Shown in pieces: positions 18,157 through 29,657 of a DNA stretch of 64,000 nt; position 1 is the stretch's first letter; each line of letters starts with the position of its first letter. The notes under the pieces are model-generated. The model made no database searches, was not told where the DNA came from, and saw only the letters and a list, made by a program, of their open reading frames with translations. A program made the translations under genes and the position numbers. This DNA comes from Halopseudomonas xiamenensis (GTDB lineage: Bacteria > Pseudomonadota > Gammaproteobacteria > Pseudomonadales > Pseudomonadaceae): positions 54,025 to 118,024 of the forward strand of contig NZ_JACLGO010000012.1 of the NCBI RefSeq assembly GCF_014219065.1, read 5' to 3'.

Positions 18157-18834
18157 TCAGGTATAGGTGATCATCGCCTGGCGATCGGGGCGGTCCAGAT
18201 GCGGCACGTTGTTGAAGCTGCTCAGGCGCATCGCCCGGCTGTTGAAGCGGCAATGGGTCAGCGCGGTATTGCGGGTCTGCAGGTTCAGCTCGACCATCAC
18301 CGACTCCGGCGCCTGCAGCAGTTGGCGAATCAACATGGCGATGGCTCCACCGGAGCTGACCGCCAGCACCCGCTGGCCGGCATGGCGCTGCATGACGCTC
18401 TCGCGGAAGGCGCCGAGGCGCTGCTCGAAACTGGCCCAGGTCTCCGGCAACTCGCCCTGCAGCTCGCCACTGGACCACAGCAGGATGCCCTTTTTCAGAC
18501 GCCGGAAAAAGTCCGCTGCCACCGGTTTGTCCGGCAGCGCGTGCTCGGGGAACTGCGTGGTATAGGCCTTCAGCACCGAGTGAAAGTCGAACTCGTTGAG
18601 CTCCGGATACACCTCGAACTGCTGCGCATCCAGCCCCATACCGACGCAGATGCCCTCGGCGGTCTCGCGATGGCGCACCATGTCGCCGGTGATGATGTGG
18701 TCGAAGAGCATGTCCCGCTCGCGGAAATACTCACCCAGCAGACGTGCCTGCTCATGCCCCAGCTCCGACAGCTGATCGTAGTTGCTGGAGCCGAATGAAG
18801 CCTGGCCGTGACGTACAAAATAGATTTCCGACAT
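18157..18834 (-). CDS. Histidine-phosphatase superfamily protein with atypical second motif
   Basis: The 225-residue product has the first catalytic motif 'FVRHGQASF' (R8, H9, G10) and the usual 'YDQLSELGHEQARLLG' and 'GDMVRHRETAEG' segments of the branch-1 phosphoglycerate-mutase-like family. The second catalytic His, normally in 'VSHGG', is Ser here ('LAVSSGGAIAML'). The enzyme may be slow, use another acid, or act as a binding protein. ATG 18834 is chosen because CGGAG precedes it and homologues start 'MSEIYFVRHG'. The frame stays open upstream to 19044 without family similarity. Confidence 0.85.
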   Translation of the reverse strand: MSEIYFVRHGQASFGSSNYDQLSELGHEQARLLGEYFRERDMLFDHIITGDMVRHRETAEGICVGMGLDAQQFEVYPELNEFDFHSVLKAYTTQFPEHALPDKPVAADFFRRLKKGILLWSSGELQGELPETWASFEQRLGAFRESVMQRHAGQRVLAVSSGGAIAMLIRQLLQAPESVMVELNLQTRNTALTHCRFNSRAMRLSSFNNVPHLDRPDRQAMITYT

Positions 18835-18913
18835 GCATGCTCCGCAGGTTCTGGGCAAAAAAAGCCCGGGCGAATCATAGTCAGGCATCCCGGACCGGGT
18901 AGACAAGCCTATT

Positions 18914-18951
18914 TCAGAACGGAATACCGGCAGCAAAGCTGTCGTAATCCG
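18914..18951 (-). pseudogene. Decayed duplicate of the 3' end of ssb
   Basis: These 38 bases match the last 38 bases of ssb (19979-20016) with only four mismatches, on the same strand. Read in the ssb frame they give 'DYDSFAAGIPF' plus stop against the real '[11 protein letters not shown]'. The acidic residues of the protein-interaction tail are partly lost and no upstream OB-fold sequence is present. The rest of the 346-bp gap 18835-19180 has no gene. It also contains a CGATGGC/GCCATCG hairpin at 19074-19090. Confidence 0.7.
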
Positions 18952-19180
18952 CCAGTGATAACCTTGACCCATGGCATTCCACGCTATTGGCAGCGAAAAC
19001 GCTGGACACATTTTGAGAGAAAAGAAACTGGCCTGAAAAGCCAACCGGAGCGAGCATGGACCTGAGCACAGCTCGATGGCCCGGCCATCGACCCAGCCAG
19101 AGCCGGATCAGCGGCTCGCCTCATTGACCTTGTTTGAAGGCGGGCGCTTCCCTCAGGCCTGACCGAAGAGGATAGACAGG

Positions 19181-19687
19181 ATGAAACAAGTATTGCCCAC
19201 GCTGCTCCTGAGCGCACTGTCCGGTATCGCCATGGCAGCGGGAAACCACGGTGGCGGCCATCATCAGCATGACCTGTCGGGCCACGATATGTCCTCGATG
19301 TCACACACCTCCGCAGCGATCGGCCAGCCTGGGAACGCCGACCAGGTCACCCGCACCATAGAGGTGGATATGGATGACAGCATGCGCTTCACCCCGGGCG
19401 ATATCCATGTCGACCAGGGAGAGACGGTTCGCTTCGTCCTGACAAACTCAGGCCAGCTCCCCCATGAAATGGTGATTGGCTCGATGGATGAGCTCCAGGC
19501 CCACGCCGAGGAAATGCGCCAGACGCCCCATGCCGCTCCCCATGCCGAGCCCAACATGCTCACACTCGAACCCGGCCAACAGGGCAACCTGCTCTGGCAA
19601 TTCGACCAGGCAGGCACCGTCGATTTTGCCTGTCTGATTCCGGGACATTTCGAGGCCGGCATGGTTGGCAGGGTTCAGGTTCACTGA
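19181..19687 (+). CDS. Periplasmic cupredoxin, CopI-like copper-tolerance protein
   Basis: The 168-residue protein has a signal peptide ending near residue 19-20 and a His/Met-rich mature N-terminus ('GNHGGGHHQHDLSGHDMSSM'). It then has one type-1 copper domain with ligands H95 ('LPHEMVIG'), C151, H156 and M161 ('FACLIPGHFEAGM'). This arrangement, with a Met-rich lead, is that of CopI-type cupredoxins linked to copper tolerance. A role in binding or oxidising periplasmic Cu(I) is inferred. AAGAGG precedes ATG 19181. It stands alone, with no copper regulator next to it. Confidence 0.85.
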   Translation: MKQVLPTLLLSALSGIAMAAGNHGGGHHQHDLSGHDMSSMSHTSAAIGQPGNADQVTRTIEVDMDDSMRFTPGDIHVDQGETVRFVLTNSGQLPHEMVIGSMDELQAHAEEMRQTPHAAPHAEPNMLTLEPGQQGNLLWQFDQAGTVDFACLIPGHFEAGMVGRVQVH

Positions 19688-19767
19688 TCGCTGGGGCGGC
19701 TCTGGCTCACCCTGTTGCCAAGCACGCACTCTGGCTCCATCAATCGCCGGGCTGGCAGGCGGCAAGC

Positions 19768-19860
19768 GTAGCGCGGGCGCGCTACACTCCCGGTAGCGCC
19801 AGCTCTGAGGGTGCCCGGCACCGGAACGACCAGCTCCGGGGTGTAGCGCCCCTGCGCTAC
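19768..19860. repeat. REP-like pair of GTAGCGC hairpins
   Basis: Two palindromes with the same arms occur 75 bp apart: GTAGCGC-gggc-GCGCTAC (19768-19785) and GTAGCGC-ccct-GCGCTAC (19843-19860). Such paired hairpins in an intergenic space resemble Pseudomonas REP doublets, which are mobilised by RAYT transposases. No RAYT gene is in the window. The gap 19688-19979 otherwise contains only the ssb terminator. Confidence 0.6.
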
Positions 19861-19933
19861 GCCTGCGGTCTGGCCGTTAACTCAAACCTTTCCAAGCGTT
19901 TCGGCACGTGCGGAAGTTAAGCATCCAACAAGC

Positions 19934-19957
19934 AAAAAAGCCCTGAAAATTCAGGGC
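19934..19957 (-). terminator. Intrinsic terminator of ssb
   Basis: The stem GCCCTGA/TCAGGGC (19940-19957) with an AAAT loop is followed on the - strand by six U residues (19934-19939). It lies 22 bp after the ssb stop. Confidence 0.9.
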
Positions 19958-19979
19958 CTTTGAGTACATCTGATGCAGC

Positions 19980-20483
19980 TCAGAACGGAATATCGTCATC
20001 AAAGCTGTCGTAGTCCGGCATCTGCTGCGCCTGCGGCTGTTGCGCCGGCTGTTGCTGTGCGGGCTGCTGGGCGTACTGTTGCTGTTGCGGTGCCGGGCGC
20101 GACTGTTGGCGGGGGGCCATGTTGTCGCCGCCGCCCTGGCCGCGACTGTCGAGCAGTTGCATCTGGCCGTTGATGTCCACGACGATCTCGGTGGTGTAGC
20201 GCTTGACGCCGTCCTTTTCCCATTCGCGGGTCTGCAGGCGACCTTCGACGTACAGTTTGGAGCCCTTGCGTACGTATTCGCCGACGATTTCCGCCAGGCG
20301 ACCGAAGAACACCACACGATGCCATTCGGTACGCTCCTGCTGCTGGCCGGTCTGCTTGTCCTTCCAGCTGTCGGAGGTAGCCAGGGTGACGTTGGCCACC
20401 GCATTGCCATTGGGCAGATAGCGCACTTCCGGGTCGCCGCCCACGTTACCGATCAGGATTACTTTGTTTACGCCTCTGGCCAT
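19980..20483 (-). CDS. ssb: Single-stranded DNA-binding protein
   Basis: The 167-residue SSB has an OB-fold in about residues 1-110 ('[18 protein letters not shown]', '[15 protein letters not shown]', '[11 protein letters not shown]'), a Gln/Pro-rich disordered linker and the acidic tail '[11 protein letters not shown]' that recruits repair and replication proteins. ATG 20483 is used because the GAGGAG ribosome site fits and SSBs start 'MARGVNK'. A GTG two codons upstream is less likely. It follows the MFS gene by 28 bp and is probably co-transcribed with it. No clear SOS box was seen here. Confidence 0.96.
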   Translation of the reverse strand: MARGVNKVILIGNVGGDPEVRYLPNGNAVANVTLATSDSWKDKQTGQQQERTEWHRVVFFGRLAEIVGEYVRKGSKLYVEGRLQTREWEKDGVKRYTTEIVVDINGQMQLLDSRGQGGGDNMAPRQQSRPAPQQQQYAQQPAQQQPAQQPQAQQMPDYDSFDDDIPF

Positions 20484-20511
20484 TCTCACTCTCCTCGGGT
20501 GTCTGGTGTAT

Positions 20512-21882
20512 TCAAACCGGGTTCAATACCCGATCCAGTTGCTCTCGATCCAGCACCTGTGTATCGACTTTGATATAAGCGGCTGCTTCCTCAGCCACGA
20601 TGATTGCCTCGGCTACTCCTGGCACATCCAGTACCCTGCGGAGCAGCCCCTCATCCCTGGCCAATGTCGGGTCGACTGTCAGCCGATAGCTGGTAACGTA
20701 CGGAGGCTCGGCCATGGTAACACCAATCGCCAACCATGAAAGCGCCAGCAGTGCGCAACAGACGAACACCCCGCCCAGCCCGAAACTCCCGTAGACCGCG
20801 CCGCCCAGTACACCGCCAATTGCAGCGCCGGCGAACTGGCTGGTCGAATAGATGCCCATGGCGGTGCCCTTGCTGCCCGCCGGGGCGATCTTGCTGAGCA
20901 TGGACGGCAGGGTCGCCTCAAGCAAATTGAAAGCGACGAAGAACAGCACTATGGCGGTGACCAGCCACGGCAGTGAAGCCATGCTCCACCACATCAGCGG
21001 CTGCACCAGCGCCAGCAGCAGCACCGCACCCAGGACCACCCGCTTGATCTGGCGCCGACGTTCGGCATAGATGATCAGCGGTACCATGGCGATGAACGAC
21101 AGGCCCAGCGCGGTGAGGTAGACCCACCAGTGGTCTTCCCGGGGCAGGCCGGCCTGTTCCTGCAACGCCAGCGGCAGAGCCACGAAGCAGGCCATCAGCA
21201 GCGCATGCAGTACCGCGATGCCGTAGTTCAGCCGCAGCAGATTGGCATTGGCCAGCGCCGGCAGGAATGCGCCACGGGCCACGCCGGCATCGCGGTGGTG
21301 CAATGCCCGGGTCGGCGTCGGCACCACCAGCGCCACCAGGGCGATACCGACCAGCGCCAGTACCGAGGTGGTATAGAACACCCCGGCCAACCCGGCGGCC
21401 CCGGCGATCACCGGTCCGGCGACCATGGCCAGGGCGAATGACAGACCGATGCTCATGCCGATCATGGCCATGGCCTTGGTCCTGTGCTGATCGCGGGTCA
21501 GATCGGCGACCAGCGCCATGATCGCCGCGGCAATGGCCCCCGCGCCCTGCAGTACGCGCCCGGCGATCACCCCGAACATGCTGTCGGCCTGCGCCGCCAC
21601 CAGGCCGCCGAGGGCGAACAGCAACAGGCCGCCGATGATCACCGGCTTGCGGCCGATGCGATCGGACAGCATGCCGAAGGGGATCTGCAGGAACGCCTGG
21701 GTGAAACCATAGGCACCGATGGCCATGCCGATCAGCAGCGGCGTGGCGCCCTGCAGTTCCTGGCCGTAGGTCGCCAGCACCGGCAGCACCATGAACAGTC
21801 CGAGCATGCGAAAAGCGAACACAGTGGCCAGCGATGAAGCCGCACGGCGCTCATCGGACGACATGCTGTCTGCCTGGTACAT
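20512..21882 (-). CDS. MFS transporter with C-terminal cytosolic domain (PA4233-like)
   Basis: The 456-residue protein has twelve membrane helices with the MFS motif A '[13 protein letters not shown]' between TM2 and TM3 and '[19 protein letters not shown]' typical of drug-efflux members. After TM12 about 65 extra residues ('[20 protein letters not shown]', then '[24 protein letters not shown]') form a small alpha/beta domain resembling a ferredoxin-like or metal-associated fold without CxxC. ATG 21882 has GGAGA five bases upstream. An earlier in-frame ATG at 21921 lacks a ribosome site. It sits between ssb and uvrA as in P. aeruginosa. The substrate is unknown. Confidence 0.88.
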   Translation of the reverse strand: MYQADSMSSDERRAASSLATVFAFRMLGLFMVLPVLATYGQELQGATPLLIGMAIGAYGFTQAFLQIPFGMLSDRIGRKPVIIGGLLLFALGGLVAAQADSMFGVIAGRVLQGAGAIAAAIMALVADLTRDQHRTKAMAMIGMSIGLSFALAMVAGPVIAGAAGLAGVFYTTSVLALVGIALVALVVPTPTRALHHRDAGVARGAFLPALANANLLRLNYGIAVLHALLMACFVALPLALQEQAGLPREDHWWVYLTALGLSFIAMVPLIIYAERRRQIKRVVLGAVLLLALVQPLMWWSMASLPWLVTAIVLFFVAFNLLEATLPSMLSKIAPAGSKGTAMGIYSTSQFAGAAIGGVLGGAVYGSFGLGGVFVCCALLALSWLAIGVTMAEPPYVTSYRLTVDPTLARDEGLLRRVLDVPGVAEAIIVAEEAAAYIKVDTQVLDREQLDRVLNPV

Positions 21883-22029
21883 GGATTCTCCGCTGATGAA
21901 CAAGTGAACAAAACGCGGCATTTTAGCATGCTTGCGGGGTCAGAACAGAAGCCGCGCGCGCGTGCCGCAGCCAAGCCCACAGCGACCGGGGATACGACCG
22001 GCTTTTCGTCTGTTACCGGCCCAGCGCTT

Positions 22030-22059
22030 TTGCCGGGAGAGCCGCGAAACACGTATACT
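22030..22059 (+). promoter_or_regulatory. Probable sigma70 promoter of uvrA
   Basis: TTGCCG (22030-22035), an 18-base spacer and TATACT (22054-22059) lie 32 bp before the TTG start of uvrA. Transcription would begin near 22066. No convincing LexA box (CTGT-N8-ACAG) overlaps it. Confidence 0.55.
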
Positions 22060-22091
22060 TACCAGCTTTGCCGTCTGCCGGGTGGTACGCT

Positions 22092-24926
<2,835 letters not shown>

Positions 24927-24942
24927 TACAAAGGACGCATAC

Positions 24943-25947
24943 GTGATCGAATTTCAGCAGGTAACCAAGGCCTATCAGGTCGCCGGGCGGAGCATCCCCG
25001 CCCTGCACAGCACGGAACTGACCATCGAAGCGGGTCAGGTCTACGGCATCATCGGCCATTCAGGCGCCGGCAAGAGCACGCTGCTGCGGCTGATCAACCG
25101 CCTGGAAGAACCCAGTAGCGGTAGTATTCTGGTCGATGGCGAAGACATCACCGCCCTGGATGCACCGGGCCTGCGGCGCTTTCGCCAGCGGGTGGGCATG
25201 ATTTTCCAGCACTTCAACCTGCTGTCCTCGGCCACCGTCGCCGACAACGTGGCCCTGCCCCTGCGCCTGGCCGGCGAACTCGACCGGCGCCAGATCGGCG
25301 AGCGGGTCAGGTCGCTGCTGGAGCGGGTCGGCCTCAGCGAACATGCCGACAAGTACCCGGCACAACTGTCCGGCGGCCAGAAGCAGCGCGTCGGCATTGC
25401 CCGGGCACTGGCCACCGAACCCAGCATCCTGCTGTGCGACGAAGCGACCAGCGCGCTGGACCCGCATACCACTCGGCAGGTGCTGCAACTGCTGGCGGAA
25501 ATCAACCAGGAGCTGAAGCTGACCATAGTGCTGATCACCCACGAGATGGACGTGATCCGCCGGGTCTGCGACCAGGTGGCGGTCATGGATGGCGGGCGCA
25601 TTGTCGAGCAGGGCAAGGTCAGCGAGGTGTTCCTGCATCCACAGCACCCGACCACCCGCAGCTTCGTGTTCGATGACGAGAGCAGCACCGACCAGGCCGA
25701 GGACTTCGCCCATGTGCCGGGCCGCATCCTGCGCCTGACCTTTCTCGGTGAGGCCACCTTCGCCCCGCTGCTCGGCCAGGTGGCCCGGGCCACCGGTGTG
25801 GACTACAGCATTCTCGCCGGACGCATCGACCGCATCCGCGAACAACCCTGCGGCCAGCTCACACTGGCGTTGATCGGTGGCGACGTGGACGCTGCCATGA
25901 CTCACCTGGCGGCAGCCGAGGTTCACGTTGAGGTACTGCGCGGATGA
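24943..25947 (+). CDS. metN: Methionine ABC transporter ATP-binding protein
   Basis: The 334-residue ATPase has Walker A 'GHSGAGKST', '[20 protein letters not shown]', signature '[15 protein letters not shown]', Walker B '[13 protein letters not shown]' and a C-terminal NIL domain (about 250-334) that senses methionine and inhibits transport. The start is GTG 24943, 16 bp after uvrA, with AAAGGA upstream. It overlaps metI by 4 bp (ATGA). Insertion of metNIQ between uvrA and the catalase differs from P. aeruginosa, where bfrA sits there. Confidence 0.95.
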   Translation: MIEFQQVTKAYQVAGRSIPALHSTELTIEAGQVYGIIGHSGAGKSTLLRLINRLEEPSSGSILVDGEDITALDAPGLRRFRQRVGMIFQHFNLLSSATVADNVALPLRLAGELDRRQIGERVRSLLERVGLSEHADKYPAQLSGGQKQRVGIARALATEPSILLCDEATSALDPHTTRQVLQLLAEINQELKLTIVLITHEMDVIRRVCDQVAVMDGGRIVEQGKVSEVFLHPQHPTTRSFVFDDESSTDQAEDFAHVPGRILRLTFLGEATFAPLLGQVARATGVDYSILAGRIDRIREQPCGQLTLALIGGDVDAAMTHLAAAEVHVEVLRG

Positions 25948-26609
25948 GCGAACTGTTCAGCAATATCGACTGGTATGACATCTGGATCGCCACCCTGGAC
26001 ACCCTGCTGATGCTCGGTGGCTCGCTGCTGTTCACCGTACTGCTGGGCCTGCCGCTGGGCATCCTGCTGTTCCTTACCGGGCCGCGGCAGATGTTCCAGC
26101 GCAACGGCCTGTATGCGGTGCTGTCGCTGATCGTCAACGCGCTGCGCTCGCTGCCGTTCATCATCCTGCTGATCGTGATGATTCCTTTCACCAAGCTGAT
26201 CACCGGCACCTCGCTGGGGGTCGCCGGCGCTATTCCGCCGCTGGTGGTCGGTGCCACGCCGTTCTTCGCCCGCCTGGTGGAGACCGCCCTGCGCGAGGTC
26301 GATCGCGGCATCATCGAGGCCACCCAGTCGATGGGCGCCACCACCGGCCAGATCATCACCCGCGCCCTGCTGCCCGAGGCGCGGCCGGGTATCATCGCCG
26401 CGGTCACGGTGATCGCCATCACCCTGGTCTCCTATACCGCAATGGCCGGCGTGGTCGGCGGTGGTGGCCTGGGGGATCTGGCGATCCGCTATGGCTACCA
26501 GCGCTTCCAGACCGACGTGATGGTGGTCACCGTTGTATTGCTGCTGGTATTGGTGCAGATTCTGCAAAGTATCGGCGACCGCCTGGTCGTCCACTATTCA
26601 CGTAAATAA
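25944..26609 (+). CDS. metI: Methionine ABC transporter permease
   Basis: The 221-residue inner-membrane protein has five helices and the permease coupling motif '[22 protein letters not shown]'. Typical MetI segments are '[19 protein letters not shown]' and '[20 protein letters not shown]'. It forms the MetN2I2 importer for L- and D-methionine with MetQ. Translational coupling to metN comes from the ATGA overlap. Confidence 0.95.
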   Translation: MSELFSNIDWYDIWIATLDTLLMLGGSLLFTVLLGLPLGILLFLTGPRQMFQRNGLYAVLSLIVNALRSLPFIILLIVMIPFTKLITGTSLGVAGAIPPLVVGATPFFARLVETALREVDRGIIEATQSMGATTGQIITRALLPEARPGIIAAVTVIAITLVSYTAMAGVVGGGGLGDLAIRYGYQRFQTDVMVVTVVLLLVLVQILQSIGDRLVVHYSRK

Positions 26610-26650
26610 CAGGGCAATGCCCACCTTACCGTCCTTTTCGGAGCACACCC

Positions 26651-27424
26651 ATGAAGAAGATCGTCGCAATCCTGGCCCTGGCCACCGCCTTCGGCGCCCA
26701 TGCCGCGGACAAGCTGAGCATCGCCGCCACCGCCGTGCCCCATGCCGAAATCCTGCAGTTCGTCAAACCCGCCCTGGCCAGCCAGGGCGTGGATCTGGAT
26801 ATCAAGGTCTTCACTGACTACGTGCAGCCCAACCTGCAGGTCGCCGAAGGCCGCCTGGATGCCAACTTCTTCCAGCACCAGCCCTATCTCGATGAGTTCA
26901 ACAAGGGCCGCGGCACCGACCTGGTCAGCGTCGCCGGGGTGCATGTCGAGCCCTTCGGTATCTACTCACGCAAGCTGGATTCGCTGGACAGCGTCCCCAA
27001 CCGTGCCACCGTGGCCATCCCCAATGACGCCACCAACGGCGGTCGCGCCCTGCTGCTGCTGGACAAGGCTGGCCTGATCAGCCTGAAGGACAACAGCAAC
27101 ATCCTCGCCACACCGCGCGATATCGCCGACAACCCGCACAACATCCGCATCCGCGAGCTGGAAGCGGCCACCCTGCCGCGGGTGCTGGACCAGGTCGACC
27201 TGGCCCTGATCAATACCAACTACGCCCTGGAAGCCGGGCTGAACCCGACCGAGGACGCACTGGCCATCGAAGGTGAGGACTCGCCCTACGTCAACATCCT
27301 GGTAACCCGCTCGGACAACAAGGACAGCGATGCGGTCAACAAGCTGGTGGATGCGCTGCACAGCGATGAAGTGAAGGCGTTTATCGAAGAGAAGTACCAG
27401 GGCGCCGTGGTTCCAGCGTTCTGA
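26651..27424 (+). CDS. metQ: Methionine-binding periplasmic protein
   Basis: The 257-residue protein has a signal peptide ('MKKIVAILALATAFGAHA') without a lipobox cysteine. It is therefore probably soluble in the periplasm, unlike the lipoprotein MetQ of E. coli. The mature start 'ADKLSIAATAVPHAEILQFV', 'DYVQPNLQVAEGRLDANFFQ' and 'HQPYLDEFN' are diagnostic of the NlpA/MetQ family. It lies 41 bp after metI and ends the operon at a terminator. Confidence 0.94.
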   Translation: MKKIVAILALATAFGAHAADKLSIAATAVPHAEILQFVKPALASQGVDLDIKVFTDYVQPNLQVAEGRLDANFFQHQPYLDEFNKGRGTDLVSVAGVHVEPFGIYSRKLDSLDSVPNRATVAIPNDATNGGRALLLLDKAGLISLKDNSNILATPRDIADNPHNIRIRELEAATLPRVLDQVDLALINTNYALEAGLNPTEDALAIEGEDSPYVNILVTRSDNKDSDAVNKLVDALHSDEVKAFIEEKYQGAVVPAF

Positions 27425-27439
27425 TTGCATCACCTCCAC

Positions 27440-27463
27440 AAAAAATGGCCGGGAGCCATTTTT
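27440..27463 (+). terminator. Intrinsic terminator after metQ
   Basis: The palindrome AAAAATGGC-cggga-GCCATTTTT ends in a T run on the + strand and an A run upstream, 15 bp past the metQ stop. The 50 bases after it are rich in small GC hairpins (GCCAC-gca-GTGGC) of unknown role. Confidence 0.85.
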
Positions 27464-27514
27464 GACGCCACGCAGTGGCGGCCCGAAGGGTGGCCGCCAG
27501 GGATGGCAGGCCAC

Positions 27515-27547
27515 AAAAAAGCCCGCGACTGATACCACGTCGCGGGC
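27515..27547 (-). terminator. Intrinsic terminator of the catalase gene
   Basis: The stem GCCCGCGAC (27521-27529) pairs with GTCGCGGGC (27539-27547). On the - strand it is followed by six U residues. It lies 21 bp after the katA stop. Confidence 0.9.
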
Positions 27548-27568
27548 CGTTCCAACCACCGGTCGTTA

Positions 27569-29029
27569 TCAGACCGGCACTTCAGACATCGGTATACCCA
27601 GAGCTGCCGCTACACCTGCACCATAGGCCGGATCGGCCTTGTAACAGTGGGTGATGTGACGAATCATGATGTGGCGCTCCACACCGTTCATCGCCCGCCC
27701 AGTATTGGCAAACAGCCGCTGCTGCTCGTCGGCGTCCATCAGACGGAACAGGTCACCGGGCTGGGTGAAGTAGTCGGCATCGTCCTCCCGGAAATCGTAG
27801 CGTGCAGCTGCGCCTTCCAGTGCCATCGGCGGTTCGCTGAAGTCCGGCTGCTCCTGCCATTCGCCATAGGTGTTCGGCTCGTAGTGCAGGCGGCTGCCCT
27901 GGTTGCCGTCCATGCGCATGGCGCCGTCACGGTGGTAGCTGTGTACCGGGCAACGCGGCGCGTTCACCGGAATCTGATGGTGGTTCACGCCCAGGCGGTA
28001 ACGCTGCGCATCACCGTAGGAGAACAGACGCCCCTGCAGCATGCGGTCCGGCGAGAAGCTGATACCGGGTACCACGTTGGCCGGTGTGAAGGCAGCCTGC
28101 TCCACATCCTGGAAGTAGTTGTCCGGGTTGCGGTTCAGCTCCATGTAGCCGACCTCGATCAGCGGATAGTCCTTCTTCGACCAGATCTTGGTCAGGTCGA
28201 AGGGGTGGAAACGATAGCTGGCCGCATCCGCCTCCGGCATGATCTGCACGTACATGGTCCAGCGCGGGAAATCGCCGTTCTCGATGGCATCGTACAGGTC
28301 ACGCTGCGAGCTTTCACGGTCACCGGCAACCACTGCGGCGGCCTGCTCGTCGGTCAGGTTCCTGATGCCCTGCTGGGTCTTGAAGTGCAGCTTGACCCAG
28401 TACCGCTGGTTGTCGGCACTGATGAAACTGTAGGTGTGCGAACCGAACAGGTGCATATGGCGGTAGCCGTCGGGAATACCGCGGTCGCCCATCACATAGG
28501 TCACTTGGTGCAGCGCCTCCGGCAGACCGGTCCAGAAGTCCCAGTTGTTGTTGGCACTGCGCATATTGGTGCGCGGGTCGCGCTTGACCGCGTGGTTCAG
28601 GTCGGGGAACTTCAGTGGATCACGGAAGAAGAACACCGGGGTGTTGTTGCCGACCATGTCCCAGTTGCCCTGTTCGGTATAGAACTTCAGGGCCGCACCA
28701 CGGATATCCCGCTCGGCGTCGGCGGCACCGCGCTCACCGGCTACGGTGGAGAAGCGCGCGAACATCGGGGTCTTCTTACCGATCTCGGAGAAGATCTTGG
28801 CCTTGGTGTACTTGGTGATGTCGTGGGTCACGACGAACTCACCGAAAGCGCCCGAGCCCTTGGCGTGCATGCGGCGCTCGGGAATCACTTCACGGTCGAA
28901 ATGTGCGAGCTTTTCCAGGAACCATACATCCTGCAGCAGCATCGGGCCGCGTGGGCCAGCGGTCATCACGTTCTGGTTCTCGGCTACCGGGGCGCCCGCT
29001 ACCGTGGTAAGTCTTGGCTTGTCAGTCAT
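27569..29029 (-). CDS. katA: Monofunctional haem catalase
   Basis: The 486-residue catalase of the small-subunit type converts hydrogen peroxide to water and oxygen. Visible are the distal His55 ('[12 protein letters not shown]'), Asn128 ('[10 protein letters not shown]'), the proximal haem Tyr motif '[14 protein letters not shown]' and 'NHHQIPVN'. There is no C-terminal flavodoxin-like domain, so it is KatA-like and not KatE-like. Position next to rplQ matches katA in P. aeruginosa. AAGGAG precedes the start. No signal peptide is visible. Confidence 0.95.
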   Translation of the reverse strand: MTDKPRLTTVAGAPVAENQNVMTAGPRGPMLLQDVWFLEKLAHFDREVIPERRMHAKGSGAFGEFVVTHDITKYTKAKIFSEIGKKTPMFARFSTVAGERGAADAERDIRGAALKFYTEQGNWDMVGNNTPVFFFRDPLKFPDLNHAVKRDPRTNMRSANNNWDFWTGLPEALHQVTYVMGDRGIPDGYRHMHLFGSHTYSFISADNQRYWVKLHFKTQQGIRNLTDEQAAAVVAGDRESSQRDLYDAIENGDFPRWTMYVQIMPEADAASYRFHPFDLTKIWSKKDYPLIEVGYMELNRNPDNYFQDVEQAAFTPANVVPGISFSPDRMLQGRLFSYGDAQRYRLGVNHHQIPVNAPRCPVHSYHRDGAMRMDGNQGSRLHYEPNTYGEWQEQPDFSEPPMALEGAAARYDFREDDADYFTQPGDLFRLMDADEQQRLFANTGRAMNGVERHIMIRHITHCYKADPAYGAGVAAALGIPMSEVPV

Positions 29030-29091
29030 CTTATTACTCTCCTTGGGTCATTTTCGGCGGCCAGCGGTAACGAACCGGTGGCGTTGGAGCA

Positions 29092-29121
29092 ATGATAGGG
29101 GGCAGCAAAAGATAGTCCCAA
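29092..29121 (-). promoter_or_regulatory. Possible katA promoter
   Basis: On the - strand TTGGGA (29116-29121), an 18-base spacer and TATCAT (29092-29097) lie about 65 bp before the catalase start. The match is moderate, as expected for an activator-dependent promoter. A clean OxyR pattern was not found. Confidence 0.35.
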
Positions 29122-29205
29122 TGACTTGCGTCAACTTGAACGATAGGATTTTCAAATAAGAGGAAGAAGTCGGATGGCAGGTAGGCAGCGCTATTTTCGG
29201 GCAAT

Positions 29206-29232
29206 AAAAAACCGGGCCTGAGCCCGGTTTTC
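29206..29232 (-). terminator. Terminator of the alpha (rpsM-rplQ) operon
   Basis: AAAACCGGGC-ctga-GCCCGGTTTT forms a perfect stem. The - strand ends in a U run after the rplQ stop (17 bp away). It may also act in the opposite direction. Confidence 0.92.
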
Positions 29233-29248
29233 TTGAACTGTCTGCAGC

Positions 29249-29632
29249 TTACTCTTCGGAAGCAGCGGCCAGCTCAGGGCGATCAACCAGTTCCACGTAG
29301 GCCATGGGTGCCGCATCACCAGCGCGGAAGCCGCACTTCAGGATACGAACATAGCCGCCGGGACGGTCTGCGTAGCGCTTGCCCAGGTCGTTGAACAGCT
29401 TGCCAACAGCTTCTTTGCTGCGGGTGCGGTCAAACGCCAGACGGCGATTGGCTACGGTATCTTCTTTCGCCAGAGTGATCAGCGGCTCTGCAACACGGCG
29501 CAATTCCTTGGCCTTGGGCAGAGTGGTTTTGATCAGTTCGTTCTCGAACAGCGACACCGCCATGTTCTGGAACATGGCCTTGCGGTGCGAGCTGGTCCGA
29601 CTCAGGTGACGACCACTTTTACGATGACGCAT
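29249..29632 (-). CDS. rplQ: 50S ribosomal protein L17
   Basis: The 127-residue protein has the L17 hallmark N-terminus '[20 protein letters not shown]' and '[20 protein letters not shown]'. L17 surrounds the peptide-exit tunnel of the large subunit. It is the last gene of the alpha operon, 25 bp after rpoA, and is followed by a strong terminator. Confidence 0.98.
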   Translation of the reverse strand: MRHRKSGRHLSRTSSHRKAMFQNMAVSLFENELIKTTLPKAKELRRVAEPLITLAKEDTVANRRLAFDRTRSKEAVGKLFNDLGKRYADRPGGYVRILKCGFRAGDAAPMAYVELVDRPELAAASEE

Positions 29633-29657
29633 CTCTCAATTCCTCGGTGTCAGACGA

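Noticed and set aside
18835..19044. N-terminal extension of the histidine-phosphatase-like protein
   Set aside because: The frame stays open to 19044, but the extra 70 residues show no family similarity, cover the ssb remnant, and a better start with a ribosome site exists at 18834.
20484..22091. SOS (LexA) boxes at ssb and uvrA
   Set aside because: No CTGT-N8-ACAG match with good flanks was found in either upstream region, so SOS control is not claimed.
29092..29160. OxyR-type site upstream of katA
   Set aside because: ATAG/CTAT elements occur at 29112 and 29143, but their 31-base distance does not fit the 11/22-base spacing of OxyR sites.
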